Positions 35,397 to 46,074 are shown, numbered from the stretch's first letter. The stretch: 64,000 bases of DNA from Mariniflexile sp. TRM1-10 (GCF_003425985.1 NZ_CP022985.1:1401501-1465500), one strand, 5' to 3'. Translations and numbers: made by a program. Notes: a model not told the origin generated them from the letters alone.

Positions 35397-36452
35397 ATGA
35401 GAAAAATCAAACTCTATTTTTTAACCTTCATTTTATTCTTCATAGTACAAGCTAACGCACAAGGAAAAAAGATTTATAAAATACATACAATTGCCTTCTA
35501 TAATTTAGAAAACCTATTCGATCCTGTAGATGATCCTACCAAGTTTGATGAAGCGAGTCCAATCATGGAACTAAACACGAACAGAGAAGAGGTCTATAAA
35601 AAGAAAGTAAAAAATATGGCTCGTGTTTTAGCCGATATTGGTAAAGAAGACACCAACAACTCGCCCGCCGTTATTGGGGTTTGTGAGGTTGAAAACAGAC
35701 AGGTTTTAGAAGATGTTGTTAATGACACTTTATTAAGAAGTAAAGATTATGGCATTGTACACTACCACTCGCCCGATGTTAGAGGTATAGATGTGGCACT
35801 GTTATACCAAAAAAAACTTTTCACCCCTATTTCTACAAGCAGCCATGAATTAAAGATATTTGATGGCCAAACCAGAAAACGTAAATATACTAGAGACCAA
35901 TTGCTGGTTAGTGGCGAACTGGAAGGCGATTTAATTCATCTCATAGTAAACCACTGGCCCTCAAGAAGCGGTGGTGAAGCAAAAAGCAGACCCAAACGTA
36001 TAGCGGCTGCCAAACTAACCAAACATTTAGTCGATTCGCTGCAAGTAATAGACCCTTACGCTAAGATTTTTGTTATGGGCGATTTGAATGACGACCCTAT
36101 AAACAAAAGTGTTAAAGATGTTTTAAAAACCCAGAAGAACAAAGAAAAAGTAGTTTTTAAAGGCATTTATAACCCTTATGAAAATTACTTTAAAAATGGT
36201 TTAGGCACTACCGCTTTTAGAGATGCTTGGAGTTTATTTGACCAAATAATGGTTACCAAACCTTTACTTGAAAAAAATTATTCGTCATTCCAGTTTTACA
36301 AAGCTGGTATTTACAATAAAAACTATTTAATTGACAAATCGGGCACTTACAAAGGCTATCCAAAACGCAGCTTTTCTAATGGTGGTTTTACCGATGGGTT
36401 TAGCGACCACTTTCCCGTGTATGTTTATATTATAAAGGAAGTAGGCAATTAG
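35397..36452 (+). CDS. Secreted endonuclease/exonuclease/phosphatase-family protein
   Basis: This 351-residue protein has a signal peptide ending QANAQ. EEP residues are FYNLENLFDP near 34-43, the metal glutamate E97 (CEVEN), RGIDVALLY near 119, H186 (VNHWPSR), D229/N231 (GDLNDDP) and D337-H338 (FSDHFPV). It is clearly paralogous to the cytoplasmic protein at 29826. Export of this copy and its divergent pairing with a TonB receptor suggest breakdown of an extracellular phosphodiester substrate such as DNA or RNA. The 205-bp shared upstream region is very A/T-rich without a clean promoter. Confidence 0.88.
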   Translation: MRKIKLYFLTFILFFIVQANAQGKKIYKIHTIAFYNLENLFDPVDDPTKFDEASPIMELNTNREEVYKKKVKNMARVLADIGKEDTNNSPAVIGVCEVENRQVLEDVVNDTLLRSKDYGIVHYHSPDVRGIDVALLYQKKLFTPISTSSHELKIFDGQTRKRKYTRDQLLVSGELEGDLIHLIVNHWPSRSGGEAKSRPKRIAAAKLTKHLVDSLQVIDPYAKIFVMGDLNDDPINKSVKDVLKTQKNKEKVVFKGIYNPYENYFKNGLGTTAFRDAWSLFDQIMVTKPLLEKNYSSFQFYKAGIYNKNYLIDKSGTYKGYPKRSFSNGGFTDGFSDHFPVYVYIIKEVGN

Positions 36453-36469
36453 TTTTACTAATATATAAA

Positions 36470-36607
36470 ACAAAAAGAGGCTAAAAAGTCTAATTCTATG
36501 TCATATCGGAGCTTATCAAAATATTTTAACTTACTGTTAATCAATATCGGTTTCGACAAGCTCAACCTGACAAATTAAATTTAAAGGACTTTTTAGCCTC
36601 TTTTTGT
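36470..36607. repeat. 138-bp element with perfect 21-bp terminal inverted repeats, copy B
   Basis: Bases 36470-36490 and 36587-36607 are exact reverse complements (core AAAGAGGCTAAAAAGTC). The interior, read on the minus strand, matches copy A (25905-26046) nearly base for base from GTCCTTTAAATTTAATTTGT through CGAAACCGATATTGATTA. It lies 17 bases past the nuclease stop and ends 2 bases before the convergent gene's stop, so it is the whole spacer and a likely bidirectional terminator. Confidence 0.82.
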
Positions 36608-36609
36608 TT

Positions 36610-37047
36610 CTAAGCTAACCAAACACTCCAAGGAATTCTTGATAAAAATAATATTAAAGCAATACTATAAAAAATAGCTATTGGTTTTAATTTTGCTTTT
36701 GAAGTTAACTTCTTTTTATGTTTTGAATAGCCTATTGTAATTAAAGCAACAGCTATAATATTCACTAACGGATGTTCTACCAAATACAATCTTGCAAGTG
36801 GATTCTTCATAACCTCAGCACCTAATTGACTCCATAATTCGAATTTAGGAGACACAAAATATAATATCAACCCGATTAGCAATTGAATATGCGATACTAT
36901 TAAAGTGAATAACGATATTCTAAAATCTTTAGCTTCGTATTCTTTGTCCCCTAATACTTTTATTAATGCATTTACAACCGCAATAATTAAAATTAAAAGC
37001 ACTAGATAAGCCCAATAAGAATGGAGTTTTAATACAACATCAGACAT
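36610..37047 (-). CDS. Four-helix membrane protein, possibly cytochrome b-like
   Basis: This 145-residue protein has hydrophobic segments at about 10-30, 44-64, 86-104 and 121-138. Histidines sit near membrane edges (LKLHSYWAY, SHIQLLIG, EHPLVNII), which could ligate heme. Short flavobacterial proteins of this type are often labelled cytochrome b-like without proof. A MITE-like element is inserted 50 bases upstream. A possible -7 box TACATTTG (complement of 37076-37083) lies between the gene and that element. Confidence 0.6.
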   Translation of the reverse strand: MSDVVLKLHSYWAYLVLLILIIAVVNALIKVLGDKEYEAKDFRISLFTLIVSHIQLLIGLILYFVSPKFELWSQLGAEVMKNPLARLYLVEHPLVNIIAVALITIGYSKHKKKLTSKAKLKPIAIFYSIALILFLSRIPWSVWLA

Positions 37048-37096
37048 GAATTAAATGATTTAAAATTTATAATAACAAATGTAGCAATTTAAAATA

Positions 37097-37276
37097 GAAC
37101 TCATCTTGACTTTTTCTATTTCCTAAAACCTGCCTGCCGGCAGGCAGGAATGGCTAAAATTCGTCTATATTTCGTTTATTTATTTATACTTAGCTCTGCT
37201 ATGCCTTTCAAAAAGCGCCTCATCTATACAAATTTTATCTCATTTTCGGTTAAAAACAAAAAGTCAAGATGGGTTC
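37097..37276. mobile_element. 180-bp MITE-like element, family 2 copy 2
   Basis: The ends GAACTCATCTTGACTTTTT and AAAAAGTCAAGATGGGTTC are inverted repeats with one mismatch. ATA flanks both sides (37094-37096, 37277-37279). The interior matches copy 1 at 24777-24936, but a 20-bp palindrome at 37129-37148 is additional, explaining the 20-bp greater length. Confidence 0.8.
37129..37148. repeat. Perfect 20-bp GC-rich palindrome nested in the MITE
   Basis: CCTGCCTGCCGGCAGGCAGG is fully self-complementary and nearly all G+C inside a genome of low GC. It interrupts the element after CCTAAAA, where copy 1 reads on directly. I recognise this word as a frequent dispersed palindrome in Flavobacteriaceae. 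Confidence 0.75.
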
Positions 37277-37284
37277 ATATAAAA

Positions 37285-37308
37285 AAACCGCTTCAGTTGA
37301 AGCGGTTT
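37285..37308 (-). terminator. Terminator after atpC
   Basis: AAACCGCTTC (37285-37294), AGTT, GAAGCGGTTT (37299-37308) is a perfect 10-bp stem with a T run on the minus strand (complement of 37281-37284 and beyond). Confidence 0.87.
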
Positions 37309-37335
37309 CATATTATATGAGTAATAAGATAATGT

Positions 37336-37626
37336 TTAGTCTACTAAAACAATTACTTTATTATCTTTCATTTCAATAGTACCGGAATTGATTTTTAGCG
37401 TTAAAACTTTAGGGTCGTCTTTACGAGGAACAACTTCAGAGTGTAACGCATCCAAAACCAAATTTTGTGTATGAGTATTGATTTTAATAGTACCTTCTTT
37501 TAAAAGAGACACAATAGATGCGTGATCTTTTAATATTTGGAATTCACCATTAAGACCAGGAAGCGTTACAGAATCAACTTCTGAACTGAACAAAGTAGCT
37601 TCTGGTGATACAATTTCTAAATACAT
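37336..37626 (-). CDS. atpC: F1 ATP synthase epsilon subunit
   Basis: This 96-residue protein contains the beta-sandwich N-domain only (MYLEIVSPEATLFSSEVDSVTLPGLNGEFQILKDHASIVSLLKEG); the C-terminal helical hairpin that inhibits ATP hydrolysis is missing, a common state in Bacteroidota. It connects the F1 rotor to the c ring. It follows atpD by 103 bases and precedes a strong terminator. Confidence 0.92.
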   Translation of the reverse strand: MYLEIVSPEATLFSSEVDSVTLPGLNGEFQILKDHASIVSLLKEGTIKINTHTQNLVLDALHSEVVPRKDDPKVLTLKINSGTIEMKDNKVIVLVD

Positions 37627-37729
37627 ATTTAAACTTGTTTAAATACCCTGAATTTATTTCAGGGTCTTTTAATGTTTATTCGAGTTTCAATTTAAGGGAT
37701 ACTGAAACAAGTTCAGCATTAGCTTCGGC

Positions 37730-39241
<1,512 letters not shown>

Positions 39242-39298
39242 TTATATGTTTAATATTATGCGTTTTAATTGAATGAAAACACTTTTAGTTTCCGCGTG

Positions 39299-39306
39299 CA
39301 AAGATA
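39299..39306 (-). promoter_or_regulatory. -7 element of atpDC
   Basis: The complement reads TATCTTTG, matching TAnnTTTG, with a leader of about 55 nt. No TTG is found 17-23 bases further up. Confidence 0.5.
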
Positions 39307-39360
39307 ATTTTTTTAATTTAAATTGAAAGTTGTTTTTTAAGCTTTTTTACAATAAAAAAA

Positions 39361-39379
39361 CGCCTTGAAATTCAAGGCG
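39361..39379 (-). terminator. Terminator after the SGNH lipoprotein gene
   Basis: CGCCTTGAA, A, TTCAAGGCG is a perfect 9-bp stem, followed on the minus strand by seven T residues (complement of 39353-39359). Confidence 0.87.
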
Positions 39380-39399
39380 TTTTATGGTGTTCTTTAAAA

Positions 39400-41049
39400 T
39401 TAATTTAAGGTTGGAGAATAATTTGTTGGATAGTCTCCTGCTTTCGCAACATTCCCTGATGCGATAAAGTTCGAACCAAAAGCTTCATCTATTTTTTCTA
39501 GAAATTTATTAGCTAAATAAGCGTAGCCTCTTGCTGTTAAATGTATACCATCTAAACCTATTGCTCCGCCTGTAACTAGTTTTGTTCTCATAGTATAATT
39601 ATCAAAAACAACTCCGTTGGCTGTTGCTTCTTGAAGAATGTTATTTAAATCTACTAAAGCAACATTAGGGTTTGAGTTTGCAACCGATGCAATTGTGGCA
39701 TTATAGGCATCAGTCGCATCTTTAATTTCTTGCTGCTCTTCTGGGGTCAAAACCCATTTGTCAGCTAAAGGAAGTGTTATGCCTTCTGCAGAAAATTGAC
39801 CTGCTAAAGTTTGTGGTAAACCTTGGGACATTAAAAAAGCAACCGAGTCCATATTAACAGTTCCAATTACCGAACTACTTGGAAGTACTAGTAAATCTGT
39901 CTCTTTAGCTTGTCTTGCTTGTCCGTAAGTTAGTCCAAATAAAGCAGCAACATTTGGAGCTGCTTGAGCAGGTAAACCAAATGATTGTACAAATGCTGGA
40001 AATGTTGGACTTGCATTTAATACAGCCGTAATCTGAGCAGATAAATTTGTTAAATTTTCGTCCTTTATAACAACGGGACTAGCAGCTGTTGTAGAAAAAA
40101 TAATGGAACGTTCTGGAACTCCAAGAAAAGCAAACACCTGATTTAATTGACCAAAAATACCATTCAGAGTAGCTATTTGTGGACCAAAAGCTGGGTTCGT
40201 TGGACTTAAAGGCTTATAAGGAACGGTTGTAAAATGAGGTAGGTCTTTTACATAAGGAACATTGGTTACTACGCCTTTTGCGCCACCTGACGTTAAGGTG
40301 GTAACTAAATAACCAAAAGTAGCATCAAAGCCTACACCAACATTTCCTGCACTTGGTGTTATTGTATTTGAACCATCACCACCAGAAATTGCATACCCTA
40401 AAACATCATTTCCTCCAATTTCTGATAATGTAAAAAATGTGGGGCTTTGTGCCATAGCATCTCCTAAAACAGTAGCTGTTGCGCTTGATGCCATTCTTAC
40501 AAAGTAAGGATTAGCGGTTTTAGTTGCTAAATTTGCAATATTACCATAACCGTCAAACAGTAAATGATAACTTTTAGCACCAGGAACGCCCATATTGTTA
40601 AAAGGACCTGTTGGTTTATTTATAGCAATATCTGTGCTCACGGTTACAGGACCTATTACAGATTCCAAAGGAACTGGTCCAGCACCTCCAAAAACCAATC
40701 TTGGGTCAAAACCAGGTAATCTCGAACCTGCTGCTGCTAAACCACCATAATTATCACTTGTTAAGGGTTGTGTAAAAGTGCCACCTCCAACTTTTTCAAA
40801 TTGTTGGGATAATATATTTGGAAATGAATTTTCTTGGGCAGCTTTAAATAAAGCATTATCGGTAAAACCAGAAGTAAACGATGCTCCTATGGCGACATAG
40901 TTTGAAAAATCGGCAGAACCAGCAGTTAACTCAGGTAATTCAACTTCTTCTTCAAGCCTGCTAACATCTTCAATATCGTTACATGCTGTAAACCCTAATA
41001 GGATTATTAACAGCCATATATATTTTGTATTCATTATTTTAGTTTTCAT
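39400..41049 (-). CDS. SGNH/GDSL-type hydrolase lipoprotein
   Basis: This 549-residue protein (numbering from the ATG at 41049) has a lipobox ending GFTAC at C23. SGNH blocks are present: block I YVAIGASFTSGF with the nucleophile S57, block III-like SEIGGNDVLGYA, and block V DGIHLTARGYAYLA with the catalytic Asp-His near the C-terminus. An acyl- or acetyl-esterase role outside the cytoplasm is likely. The start lies one base after the TonB receptor stop (TAA-A-ATG), so translational coupling is probable; an ATG five codons later is the alternative. The gene is larger than usual for the family, with a long insert between blocks. Confidence 0.87.
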   Translation of the reverse strand: MKTKIMNTKYIWLLIILLGFTACNDIEDVSRLEEEVELPELTAGSADFSNYVAIGASFTSGFTDNALFKAAQENSFPNILSQQFEKVGGGTFTQPLTSDNYGGLAAAGSRLPGFDPRLVFGGAGPVPLESVIGPVTVSTDIAINKPTGPFNNMGVPGAKSYHLLFDGYGNIANLATKTANPYFVRMASSATATVLGDAMAQSPTFFTLSEIGGNDVLGYAISGGDGSNTITPSAGNVGVGFDATFGYLVTTLTSGGAKGVVTNVPYVKDLPHFTTVPYKPLSPTNPAFGPQIATLNGIFGQLNQVFAFLGVPERSIIFSTTAASPVVIKDENLTNLSAQITAVLNASPTFPAFVQSFGLPAQAAPNVAALFGLTYGQARQAKETDLLVLPSSSVIGTVNMDSVAFLMSQGLPQTLAGQFSAEGITLPLADKWVLTPEEQQEIKDATDAYNATIASVANSNPNVALVDLNNILQEATANGVVFDNYTMRTKLVTGGAIGLDGIHLTARGYAYLANKFLEKIDEAFGSNFIASGNVAKAGDYPTNYSPTLN

Positions 41050-41050
41050 T

Positions 41051-43846
41051 TTATAAGTTGTTAATTGTCCAAGAAACATAATACATAGAACCTATATAGC
41101 CTGTTCCATATGCGGTATAGTATTCTTTTCCTGTTAGGTTTGTAGCACCTGCTTTGAATATGGATTTCATACTAGGCACTAATAAGTTAATTTGGGCATC
41201 AACTACATGGAATTCTGGCACAACACCATTGCCAAATGTTGCTTCCCAAAAATAATCGTCACTAAATCTATAAGATACATTAAAGCCGAAGTTTTTAAAC
41301 AATTCCGTATTGCCAAAAGAGGCCTTAAATTTATGCTCGGGCGTATTAAAGTTTGTTGTAAAATCCGGGTATTTCGCTTGATCAAAATCTAATTTAGCAT
41401 AGGTATAACTGCCGCTTAAATCAAAATCCCCAAATACTTTAGTTGACAATCCAATGGAAGCGCCGTATGAGTTTACATCTGCAGGTGAGTTAGTATATGT
41501 GCTATATACTTGGTAGTCCCCATTTGCTATTGCAGCAACCGATAAGGTGTTATCTCCAACGCTACCATAATAAGGTGCTACCACAACTTCTTGAGAAATA
41601 AAATCTTTATATTTATTATAATAAGCACTAAAATCTATAATTACTTTGTTTAACTTTCCTCTGTAACCCACTTCTGCCGAGGACACTTGTTCTGGTTTTA
41701 CCAAACTTGGGTTTGCAATGGCATCGGGGTCTGCTAAAACAGCGGGATTTCCAGTTGCTTGAAGTGTTTCCAAAGCATTTCTTGTATATGAGTTTTCATA
41801 AGCCACCCGACCGGTTTGTGTAATGGTAGCTGGTTGTCCTAAAAGTTGGCCGCCACCACTAACATTAAAAGTCCTAACATAGCGATCTAAATTACTAGGC
41901 GCTGCTCCAACTAATATGGCTCTACCCGCATCTAACCCAATAAATAAATCTTGAGTGGTTGGATTTCTAAAGCCTGTTTGCACAGAAGCCCTTATATTAT
42001 GATTTTTATTAACCGTCAAACCTGCAGAAATTCTTGGAGAAAAGAAGCCATCAAAAAATTCCGATTTATCGTATCGTATGGAACCTGTTAGCTTTAATTC
42101 TAAAGCTTCGGTTAGCTCTAAATCTTTTTGGATTTGAGTGTATACACCAAACTCGGAATAATCAATAGGACCATCTTTATCGGTATAAATAGTTCCAGAA
42201 GAATTCAAGCTATATTGTCTGTAAGAACCACCCACTTGAATATCGGCAACATCTATCAAATGGCTAAAATTATAATTTCCGTCGGCATGATAATATTTAG
42301 AGGCGTCTTGAAACTTTGATCCCGTAGATAAGTCTGGATCACTAATGCTTTTATTGAAAGCAGCTATAAAATCATCAGAACCAGGCAAAAAACGCCCTGT
42401 TTCGGCAACGGCTCTAGCCGCGGCATGTGCTTGGGCATCGGTTGCACCGCCAAGGGTAGCTTGCACATAAGTTCCTGCATATTGCCCAAACCACGTTGGA
42501 TCGTCTTTCCATGCCCTATTAATATTGATACCTGTGAACACCATGTCGTAGGAATCACCAGCTTTGTCACTAACCACGTAACCTCTTAAAAAGAAATTGT
42601 CATTCTTAAGTTCTAGTTTATGTTGTTGTTGAAAAAACCCATTAATACTGTATCTATTGGTTCCTTGATATATCGTTGACCCTGTACCGACTTTGCCTAC
42701 ATAAGATATTTCAAAATCATTTTCCCAAGGTCTATAATACAATCCCCAGTCGGCTTTAACGCTTTCTGCATTATAGTCTGTTAAGTCGCGTTCATTATAA
42801 CCTGTTCTACTAACATTAACCGAAGGCACAAGCGCACTCGCACCGGTGGGTAAAATCCCTAGACCTTCTAAAGTTATGGCAACACCATTTATATTTGTTG
42901 AAACTTCATCGCCATATACATTTACACCATTGTAATTTATATTTGTTTCTCTAGAGCCACCAACCATGTCGTTATCTACTTCGCTAGTTGCAGTCCAATC
43001 GGTTCCCTTTAGGTATCCAAAATTAATTTTACCTGCAAATTTGTTGCTAAACTTATGTGCAGCACGGAAACTTACATCGGTATATGGATTGTCTCCCGCT
43101 GCTTTTTGCGAAGTGATACCTCTTTTTAAGGATGTACTAATACCTTGATAATCAAAAGGATTCTTGCTTCGCATAAACAAAATACCATTAAAGGCATTGG
43201 CACCATACAGCGCAGACGACGCACCTGGCAGCAATTCAACACTTAAAATATCCGTTTCAGTCATTCCAACTAAGTTTCCTAAAGGAAAATTTAACGCTGG
43301 TGAGGAGTTATCCATACCGTCAACCAATTGCATAAAACGGTTATTAGCAAATGTTGCGAAACCACGCGTATTAATAGACTTGAAAGTTAAACTGTTTGTG
43401 TTTATATCGACCCCTTTCAGGTTTTCCAAGCTATCATAAAAATCGGCGGAAGCCGTGTTTTTAATTTCTTGAAGTCCTAAACGCTCTACTGTAACTGGCG
43501 ATTCAAAAATACGCTCTGGCGTTCTTGAAGCAGAAATAACTACTTCATCCAATGAAGTTCCTTCTTTAAGAACGAAGTTTAACTTTTGATTATTAGAAGT
43601 CACTTGTATGGTCATTGTTTCAAAACCAACGCTACTGGCTCGAACGCTAAAAGGCGGGGCTTGACTAAAAGTTAATGTAAAATTTCCATCAAAATCCGTA
43701 ACGGTACCTGTTGAGGTTCCTACTACAATAACATTTGCACCAGGAATGGGTTGATTGTTATCATCTACAACAGACCCCGTAATTACCGTTTGGGAATTAA
43801 CAAAGCCACAAAAAAACAAAAGAAAAAAAGGGAGGATTGTCTTCAT
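41051..43846 (-). CDS. TonB-dependent outer-membrane receptor
   Basis: This 931-residue protein has a signal peptide (MKTILPFFLLFFCGFVNSQ), a CarboxypepD_reg-like domain at about 20-100 (TVITGSVVDDNNQPIPGANV), a plug at about 105-235 (TSLDEVVISASRTPERIFES..INTRGFATFANNRFMQLVDGM) and a barrel that ends WTINNL. Coupling to the downstream SGNH-hydrolase lipoprotein suggests uptake and processing of an esterified substrate, for instance a lipid or an acetylated glycan (inference). There is no SusD partner. Confidence 0.92.
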   Translation of the reverse strand: MKTILPFFLLFFCGFVNSQTVITGSVVDDNNQPIPGANVIVVGTSTGTVTDFDGNFTLTFSQAPPFSVRASSVGFETMTIQVTSNNQKLNFVLKEGTSLDEVVISASRTPERIFESPVTVERLGLQEIKNTASADFYDSLENLKGVDINTNSLTFKSINTRGFATFANNRFMQLVDGMDNSSPALNFPLGNLVGMTETDILSVELLPGASSALYGANAFNGILFMRSKNPFDYQGISTSLKRGITSQKAAGDNPYTDVSFRAAHKFSNKFAGKINFGYLKGTDWTATSEVDNDMVGGSRETNINYNGVNVYGDEVSTNINGVAITLEGLGILPTGASALVPSVNVSRTGYNERDLTDYNAESVKADWGLYYRPWENDFEISYVGKVGTGSTIYQGTNRYSINGFFQQQHKLELKNDNFFLRGYVVSDKAGDSYDMVFTGININRAWKDDPTWFGQYAGTYVQATLGGATDAQAHAAARAVAETGRFLPGSDDFIAAFNKSISDPDLSTGSKFQDASKYYHADGNYNFSHLIDVADIQVGGSYRQYSLNSSGTIYTDKDGPIDYSEFGVYTQIQKDLELTEALELKLTGSIRYDKSEFFDGFFSPRISAGLTVNKNHNIRASVQTGFRNPTTQDLFIGLDAGRAILVGAAPSNLDRYVRTFNVSGGGQLLGQPATITQTGRVAYENSYTRNALETLQATGNPAVLADPDAIANPSLVKPEQVSSAEVGYRGKLNKVIIDFSAYYNKYKDFISQEVVVAPYYGSVGDNTLSVAAIANGDYQVYSTYTNSPADVNSYGASIGLSTKVFGDFDLSGSYTYAKLDFDQAKYPDFTTNFNTPEHKFKASFGNTELFKNFGFNVSYRFSDDYFWEATFGNGVVPEFHVVDAQINLLVPSMKSIFKAGATNLTGKEYYTAYGTGYIGSMYYVSWTINNL

Positions 43847-44000
43847 TTAGTATTAAATTAGTTTTAGTTTTATCTCAACAATATAAAAAAATATATAGTA
43901 CTTAAGAATAAAAATACAAAAAAATTATGCGTGCATAGTAAAATTTAACAAAAAATAGGAACATTCGCTGCTTTATACCTAATAAAAACCCTAATAAACG

Positions 44001-44038
44001 AGAAAACGTCATGATTAATATTAATCATGACGTTTTCT
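44001..44038. terminator. Perfect 38-bp palindrome after glmS
   Basis: AGAAAACGTCATGATTAAT and its exact reverse complement lie back to back with no spacer, 40 bases past the glmS stop. The end T run (CGTTTTCT) would suit a terminator. The length and perfection are unusual, and a protein-binding or cruciform role is possible. Confidence 0.6.
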
Positions 44039-44077
44039 ATTACAAACCGTAAAGTGATTCAGAGAGTCTCTGTAAAA

Positions 44078-45925
44078 CTACTCTACAGTAACAGATTTAG
44101 CTAAGTTACGTGGTTGATCTACATTTTTACCTAATAATACCGCTATATGGTATGATAATAGTTGAAGCGGAATAGTAGTTAATAACGGAGATAAAGATTC
44201 TAAAGTGTCAGGAACTTCAATAACGTGGTCTGCAAGATCTCTAACCTGAGTATCACCTTCGGTAACAATACCTATGATTTTTCCTTTTCTTGATTTTATT
44301 TCCTGAATGTTACTTACTACTTTTTCATAATGTCCTTTCCTGGTTGCGATAACAACAATAGGCATGTTTTCGTCAATTAGAGCAATAGGACCATGTTTCA
44401 TTTCGGCAGCAGGGTAACCTTCAGCGTGTATATAAGAAATCTCTTTTAATTTTAAAGCACCTTCTAATGCTACTGGAAAATTAAAGCCTCTTCCCAAGTA
44501 TAAACAATTACGAGAGTCTTTGTAAATATCAGCAATCATTCTAATATGTGCATCCGATTCTAATGCTTGTTCTACTTTTTTAGGAATTAATTCTAATTCC
44601 AATAAATGTTGTCTGAAGTCTGAACTACTAATAGTGCCTTTCGCTCTTGCTAAACGCAACGCCATTAAAGTTAAAACCGTTATTTGCGTTGTAAAAGCTT
44701 TTGTTGAAGCCACACCAATTTCCGGCCCCGCATGTGTATAAGCTCCAGCATCGGTTTCTCTGGCAATAGATGAACCTACAACATTACAAACTCCAAAAAC
44801 AAAGGCGCCTTTGGATTTTGCTAATTTTATAGCTGCTAAGGTATCGGCGGTTTCTCCAGATTGTGAAATGGCGATTACAACATCATTTTCAGTAATTACA
44901 GGGTTTCTATATCTAAACTCTGAAGCGTATTCAACTTCAACAGGGATTCTTGCTAAATCTTCAAAAATGTATTCTGCTACTAAACCGGCATGCCATGAGG
45001 TACCACAAGCTACAATTATGATACGGTTGGCATTGAGGAATTTTTTCATGTTATCTTCAACACCTGCCATTTTTATAATGGCTTCGTTTCTTAAAAGACG
45101 TCCTCTGTAAGTATCTGTAATGGCTTTTGGTTGTTCGTGGATCTCCTTCAGCATAAAATGCTCGTATCCACCTTTTTCAATTTGCTCAAGATTCATTTGA
45201 AGTTCTTGAACATAGGCTGGCACGATAGAATCATCTTTAATTTTTCTAACTTTTATGCCTTTATGAAATCTAATAATAGCCATTTCTTCATCTTCTAAAT
45301 AGATGGCATTTTTGGTATATTCTAAAAAAGGAGAGGCATCACTTGCAATAAAAAATTCGTCTTCACCAACGCCTACTGCTAATGGACTTCCTAAACGGGC
45401 AATAACAATTTCTTCTGGTTTGGTTTTATCAAAAACGGCAATGGCATACGCACCAACAACTTGATTTAGTGCAATTTGTACTGCTTTACCAAGCTTTACG
45501 TTTTCTTGATTTTTTACGTCTTCAATTAAATTTATTAAAACTTCGGTATCTGTATCCGATTTAAATGTAAACCCTCTAGAAATCAATTCTTGCTTTAAAG
45601 ATTCGTAATTTTCAATAATACCATTATGAATAATAACTAAATCGCCAGAATTTGAAAGGTGTGGGTGCGAGTTAACATCGTTGGGAACACCATGGGTTGC
45701 CCATCTTGTATGCCCAATACCTAAATTGCCATGTTTTGTTATTTCTTTATCTGAACGCGCTTCTAAATCTGAAACCTTACCTTTTGTTTTACAAACTTTA
45801 AGGTCGGTGCCATCAAAAAGTGCGATCCCTGCACTGTCATAACCTCTATATTCTAATCGCTTGAGGCCTTCAATTATAATTGGGTAAGCCTCTCTAGTTC
45901 CTATATATCCTACAATTCCACACAT
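44078..45925 (-). CDS. glmS: Glutamine--fructose-6-phosphate aminotransferase (isomerizing)
   Basis: This 615-residue protein makes glucosamine-6-phosphate, the entry to amino-sugar and peptidoglycan synthesis. The N-terminal glutaminase uses the cysteine after the initiator methionine (MCGIVGYIGTREA), with RLEYRGYDSAG and GHTRWATHG. Two SIS sugar-binding domains follow (ACGTSWHAG, AISQSGETADT), and the C-terminus is LAKSVTVE, the family end. No glmS ribozyme-like leader is evident in the 149 bases upstream. Confidence 0.97.
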   Translation of the reverse strand: MCGIVGYIGTREAYPIIIEGLKRLEYRGYDSAGIALFDGTDLKVCKTKGKVSDLEARSDKEITKHGNLGIGHTRWATHGVPNDVNSHPHLSNSGDLVIIHNGIIENYESLKQELISRGFTFKSDTDTEVLINLIEDVKNQENVKLGKAVQIALNQVVGAYAIAVFDKTKPEEIVIARLGSPLAVGVGEDEFFIASDASPFLEYTKNAIYLEDEEMAIIRFHKGIKVRKIKDDSIVPAYVQELQMNLEQIEKGGYEHFMLKEIHEQPKAITDTYRGRLLRNEAIIKMAGVEDNMKKFLNANRIIIVACGTSWHAGLVAEYIFEDLARIPVEVEYASEFRYRNPVITENDVVIAISQSGETADTLAAIKLAKSKGAFVFGVCNVVGSSIARETDAGAYTHAGPEIGVASTKAFTTQITVLTLMALRLARAKGTISSSDFRQHLLELELIPKKVEQALESDAHIRMIADIYKDSRNCLYLGRGFNFPVALEGALKLKEISYIHAEGYPAAEMKHGPIALIDENMPIVVIATRKGHYEKVVSNIQEIKSRKGKIIGIVTEGDTQVRDLADHVIEVPDTLESLSPLLTTIPLQLLSYHIAVLLGKNVDQPRNLAKSVTVE

Positions 45926-46074
45926 AATTTATTTTTTTGATTTCTTGGGTTCTAATTAAAAAGCAAATATGTAAAATAAATACTAATGAAAGATAATTAT
46001 TATATGAAGTCCTTATTTTATACGATAAAGTTCAATTTTATTTAACAAGAAGTAACTTTACTATGTAGATGAAT

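Noticed and set aside
45926..46074. A glmS-type ribozyme in the glmS leader
   Set aside because: The 149-base gap is A/T-rich and shows none of the nested pairing or GC-rich core of that ribozyme.
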